The position numbers were made by a program, and so were the translations under genes. The notes beneath the pieces were generated by a model. It did not search any database. It was not told the origin of the DNA and saw nothing but the letters and a program-made list of their open reading frames with translations. A stretch of DNA of 54,598 nucleotides from an uncultured Bacteroidia bacterium (GTDB lineage Bacteria; Bacteroidota; Bacteroidia; Bacteroidales; UBA932): contig CADBPR010000100.1 in NCBI GenBank assembly GCA_902796555.1, positions 1 through 54,598 of the forward strand, given 5' to 3'. Each line of letters begins with the position of its first letter. Positions within the stretch are counted from its first letter, which is position 1. Positions 51,858 through 54,598 of this stretch are shown here, in pieces.

Positions 51858-53081
51858 CTAGACGGCGTTTGGAACGACCGTTTTTCCTTTGCGTTCGATG
51901 ATTTTATTCTCCACGAAGACGGATACGCAGGCGAGGAAGTAATAGATGACGGTCTGTACAGTCATCGCACGCAGTTCGGGGGCGATATCCGCAAGGGTGC
52001 ATCCGGCGGTATTGAGGTTGATGAAAGCCCGGCAGCCAAATGTGGAAGGGAAAAGATATCCCACCCCCCGCCAGAATGGCGGAATGGCCGACACAGGCCA
52101 GGAGAAGCCCGTCAGGAACATGCAGATGGGAGATACGGACAGAAAGAGCACAAATACTGTCTCTCGCCGCCAAATCAGGCTTGACCAGGTGAAGGTAAAG
52201 AAGATACAGTCGATGATATAGAAAACCAGCAGCGTCATGATATCTCCCCAGAAGGCGTGTTGCGGCAAATGGAACAGCCGGGGAATCAGAAGGGCAATCA
52301 GCGTCCCTGTAACCAGGTACACTGCCAGATAGGCTGCCCCTCGCCCGAGGACCACACGTCCCACGCCGAGCCCTTGGAGGTTGCTTGGCATGGCGGCAAA
52401 ACTTCTGTTCCGTTCCCTGAGTGTTCCGGCCAGCAATGAGCCTCCGTAGAACATCGTCTGCTGGATTACCAGAAGCAAAGCGGCCGATATGAAGAAAATC
52501 GTGTACGAAAAAGGCCGGTTGTAGGGTATCTGCTCGTCGGAGAGGACGGGGCTGACCAGTTGATATGTGCTCTGTCCGTCCAGTCCAGATGCAGTATAGC
52601 GTTCTGTCTGAATCTCGTGCATTTCGTCCAACATGGTGAGGCTGGTCCCCATGGTGAGGCACTTGTAGTAGAGGAAGCTGGACATGTCGGCATACGTAGA
52701 GATATGGCCCTGTTCGCCGCGCACAAGGCGTTCGTCAAAATCGGCCGGGATATAAATGATTCCATGCACCTTCTGACGCTGCATCAAATCGCGGGCTTCT
52801 TCCAGGGAAGTACAGGAACAGAGAATCTCGCATTCACGGGTGGCATCCACTTTCTGGAGATAACGCCGGCTGTATGAGCCGGATGAACGGTCTATCACGG
52901 CGACGGGCATCTCGTCCACCGTCCCGTTCATATAAATAAGGTTATACAGAACCGGATACAGCAGTCCTCCCACAAAGAAGATAATGAGCACGCCGGCATC
53001 CGTAAAAATGAGCTTCAGCTCGTTGACAAAGATGTCGTACCAGTTTCGTATCCACTTGCCAAAGTAATTAATCCCTTTCAT
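51858..53081 (-). CDS. ABC-2 type transporter permease B
   Basis: The protein (MKGINYFGKWIRNWYD..., 407 residues from ATG 53081; ATG 53096 is an alternative) has one N-terminal membrane helix (VLIIFFVGGLLYPVLYNLIY), a large external domain of about 150 residues, and five C-terminal helices, the plan of ABC-2 membrane_3 permeases such as YhhJ and YbhR. The start overlaps the end of permease A by about 14 nt, so they are coupled. With permease A and the HlyD-type protein it forms an export system for a drug, lipid or other small molecule. No ATPase gene is seen in the window. Confidence 0.85.
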   Translation of the reverse strand: MKGINYFGKWIRNWYDIFVNELKLIFTDAGVLIIFFVGGLLYPVLYNLIYMNGTVDEMPVAVIDRSSGSYSRRYLQKVDATRECEILCSCTSLEEARDLMQRQKVHGIIYIPADFDERLVRGEQGHISTYADMSSFLYYKCLTMGTSLTMLDEMHEIQTERYTASGLDGQSTYQLVSPVLSDEQIPYNRPFSYTIFFISAALLLVIQQTMFYGGSLLAGTLRERNRSFAAMPSNLQGLGVGRVVLGRGAAYLAVYLVTGTLIALLIPRLFHLPQHAFWGDIMTLLVFYIIDCIFFTFTWSSLIWRRETVFVLFLSVSPICMFLTGFSWPVSAIPPFWRGVGYLFPSTFGCRAFINLNTAGCTLADIAPELRAMTVQTVIYYFLACVSVFVENKIIERKGKTVVPNAV

Positions 53082-54231
53082 AGTCTTGCATGACATAGGC
53101 GGCTTCAAGCCGTTTCATAAACACGGCGGGAAGAAACATAAATAACAGAAGATGAATAACTTCCTGCCACCATCCGGCAAATCCGCTTCCCCAGATGGTC
53201 TCCTGCACGTGGAACAGGTAGTAATGTCTCAGCGGGAAAATTGCGCTGAATCCCTGTACATACGGCGGCATGGCCTCCACGGGAAGAGAAAAGCCGGAAA
53301 GCGAAAAGGCCAGCACGCTGATGATGGCCCCGACGCTGATGGCGACGCGCAGCACCGGGAAAAGTTCGATGATAAAAAGCCCCAGCGCTTCGGAAGCACT
53401 CACCAGGAGCAGAATATCCAGGAACATCCACCACAGGGAGCCATTGAGCGGATACTTAAGCCAATGGAAAAGAAGCAGTTCCAGTCCAATACCCAGCAGG
53501 GTGAAAATAACGTTGTACGGAAACAGCTTACCCAGAAGGGCCAGTTCGATGGAACCTCCTGTCGTGCGGATCAGGTGCCGGGAAGTGCCATATTTCAGTT
53601 CTGAACCTACGGCGTAGATGGTGATGAGGATGACAATCATTTCCAGCACGCCGGGCAGGATGACCCCGTTGAGGTAAACCCCGTAGTTGGTGGTGGGGTT
53701 GCCGATTTGGTGCTGGTCCAGCACGATGGGCTGTATCCGGTTCATGATTTCACGCTCATTAACGCCCTTGGCCCTGAGGACCTCCCTTTGGACCGCACCG
53801 TTGGTGAGGTTCACCATCGTCAGGATATCCTTGTATGCCAGCGCCCCGCCCACGAAATACAGGGAATTCACATAATAGCCGATGTGGGGCTGCCTGTTCG
53901 CCTGGATATCGGCATTGAAACCCTTCGGAAGGACGACGAAAGCGGTAATCTTGCCGGTTTGCATATCAGCCCTTGCGAGGTGCAGGTCATCATAATGAAT
54001 CACCTTACCCAGTTGCGTCGCATCCAGCTGGTCGGCAAAGGTTCGGGACGTGGAGCTGTGGTCCTCATCGACGATGCCGATAGGGAGGTCGTGCGGAAGG
54101 CCGTCCTGGAAGAAGCTCAGGTAGAAGATGGCGTTGACAACCAACGCTCCTACCGAGGCGAGCAGATAAACCGGACGCTTCCGGATGATGAGAATCTCCC
54201 TCCGGATAACATTCCAAAGCGTTTTCATCAT
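53068..54231 (-). CDS. ABC-2 type transporter permease A
   Basis: The 387-residue protein has the same plan as permease B: a helix near the N-terminus (VYLLASVGALVVNAIFYLSFF), an external domain (about 45-200) and five or six helices after about 195 (VLEMIVILITIYAVG, ALGLFIIELFPVL and others). Its start overlaps the stop of the HlyD-type gene by ATGA. The two permeases would form a heterodimer. The cassette runs HlyD, permease A, permease B in transcription order, as is common in Bacteroidetes. Confidence 0.85.
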   Translation of the reverse strand: MMKTLWNVIRREILIIRKRPVYLLASVGALVVNAIFYLSFFQDGLPHDLPIGIVDEDHSSTSRTFADQLDATQLGKVIHYDDLHLARADMQTGKITAFVVLPKGFNADIQANRQPHIGYYVNSLYFVGGALAYKDILTMVNLTNGAVQREVLRAKGVNEREIMNRIQPIVLDQHQIGNPTTNYGVYLNGVILPGVLEMIVILITIYAVGSELKYGTSRHLIRTTGGSIELALLGKLFPYNVIFTLLGIGLELLLFHWLKYPLNGSLWWMFLDILLLVSASEALGLFIIELFPVLRVAISVGAIISVLAFSLSGFSLPVEAMPPYVQGFSAIFPLRHYYLFHVQETIWGSGFAGWWQEVIHLLLFMFLPAVFMKRLEAAYVMQDYERD

Positions 54232-54598
54232 TCACCCACATTCAAGATTACGCTCATTCCGGGGCGCAGTCCATCTACCGGGTAGTCGGGCCGGGCGCGT
54301 ACTTCGAAGGTGCGCGTATCGAACTCTCCAATCTCCCGGCTCGCCTTCCAGGTTGCGTAGGATTCCCGGGCAGCCAAGTAATAAACCGTGGCGGTTATCG
54401 GACGATTTCCCAAAGCGGGGACGGTAAGCGAAAGCTTGTCACCGCTCTGCATGTTGTTGAGCCTGTCCTCGCGGATGTTAAAGCTCAGCCACATGTCGGA
54501 GAGGTCTTGAATCGTCATGATGGGCGCGCCCTGGCCGACCAGTTCGCCTACTTTGGGATAGATGTCGGCGATAATCCCGTCCGTCGGGGAGGTAAGGC
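54228..54598 (-). CDS. HlyD-family membrane fusion protein (partial, C-terminal part)
   Basis: The frame is open to the right edge, so only the last 123 codons or so are present and the N-terminus lies outside. The visible part begins in a lipoyl/biotinyl-like half motif (SPTDGIIADIYPKVGELVGQGAPI) and continues into the beta-barrel domain (IQDLSDMWLSFNIRED, GDKLSLTVPA, FEVRARPDYPVDGLRPGMSV), the usual HlyD/AcrA ending. It would connect the two permeases to an outer-membrane channel. It is coupled to permease A by ATGA. Confidence 0.85.
   Translation of the reverse strand, partial: LTSPTDGIIADIYPKVGELVGQGAPIMTIQDLSDMWLSFNIREDRLNNMQSGDKLSLTVPALGNRPITATVYYLAARESYATWKASREIGEFDTRTFEVRARPDYPVDGLRPGMSVILNVGE

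Overview
The window looks like a chromosome segment of a GC-rich member of the Bacteroidales, probably a gut lineage. The evidence is two SusC/SusD pairs, many signal-peptide-II lipoproteins, an AraC-tailed hybrid sensor with a periplasmic propeller, and repeated TAnnTTTG -7 promoter boxes. I saw no rRNA, tRNA, CRISPR array or insertion sequence. Genus cannot be assigned from the sequence alone.

Left part (1-8.5 kb): single genes and short operons. They are a GNAT-like protein, an acyl carrier protein coupled by ATGA overlap to an adenylate-forming ligase, a possible 48-residue membrane peptide, a DUF4434 TIM-barrel lipoprotein, a BRO-N/DinD-like gene, a nitroreductase, and a lipoprotein with two BIG2 domains and a PA-like domain.

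First glycan locus (8.5-23.7 kb): a divergent sensor/regulator faces susC-susD-susE-like-GH53-GH2, an arrangement expected for beta-1,4-galactan (type I arabinogalactan or pectic galactan) use. SusC/SusD and the SusE-like protein would bind and import, GH53 would cut the galactan backbone, and GH2 would release galactose. A GH3 gene converges on this operon. The regulator keeps its ATPase and AraC domains but lacks both the phospho-acceptor His domain and the receiver domain.

Middle (23.7-28.3 kb): a UvrD/PcrA helicase gene lies just upstream of GH3. An MFS sugar transporter-ROK kinase operon follows, ended by a clear intrinsic terminator.

Second glycan locus (28.3-43.2 kb): reading leftwards, a repeat-linker lipoprotein, SusC, SusD, DUF1735, DUF4855, a BACON/beta-helix lipoprotein and an FN3-NAGPA phosphodiester glycosidase. 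A divergent cupin-AraC regulator lies at the right. No recognisable classical glycoside hydrolase is present; the only recognisable catalytic domain with a clear active-site signature is NAGPA, so a phosphodiester-linked glycan is the best guess for substrate. The regulator-lipoprotein gap also encodes a likely ~84-nt terminated RNA.

Right part (43.2-54.6 kb): long-chain acyl-CoA ligase, tandem deoxynucleoside kinases, a TGS-SAD-uridine-kinase fusion, UvrA, a divergent metallo-beta-lactamase-fold hydrolase, and an export cassette (two ABC-2 permeases and an HlyD-type fusion protein cut by the window edge).
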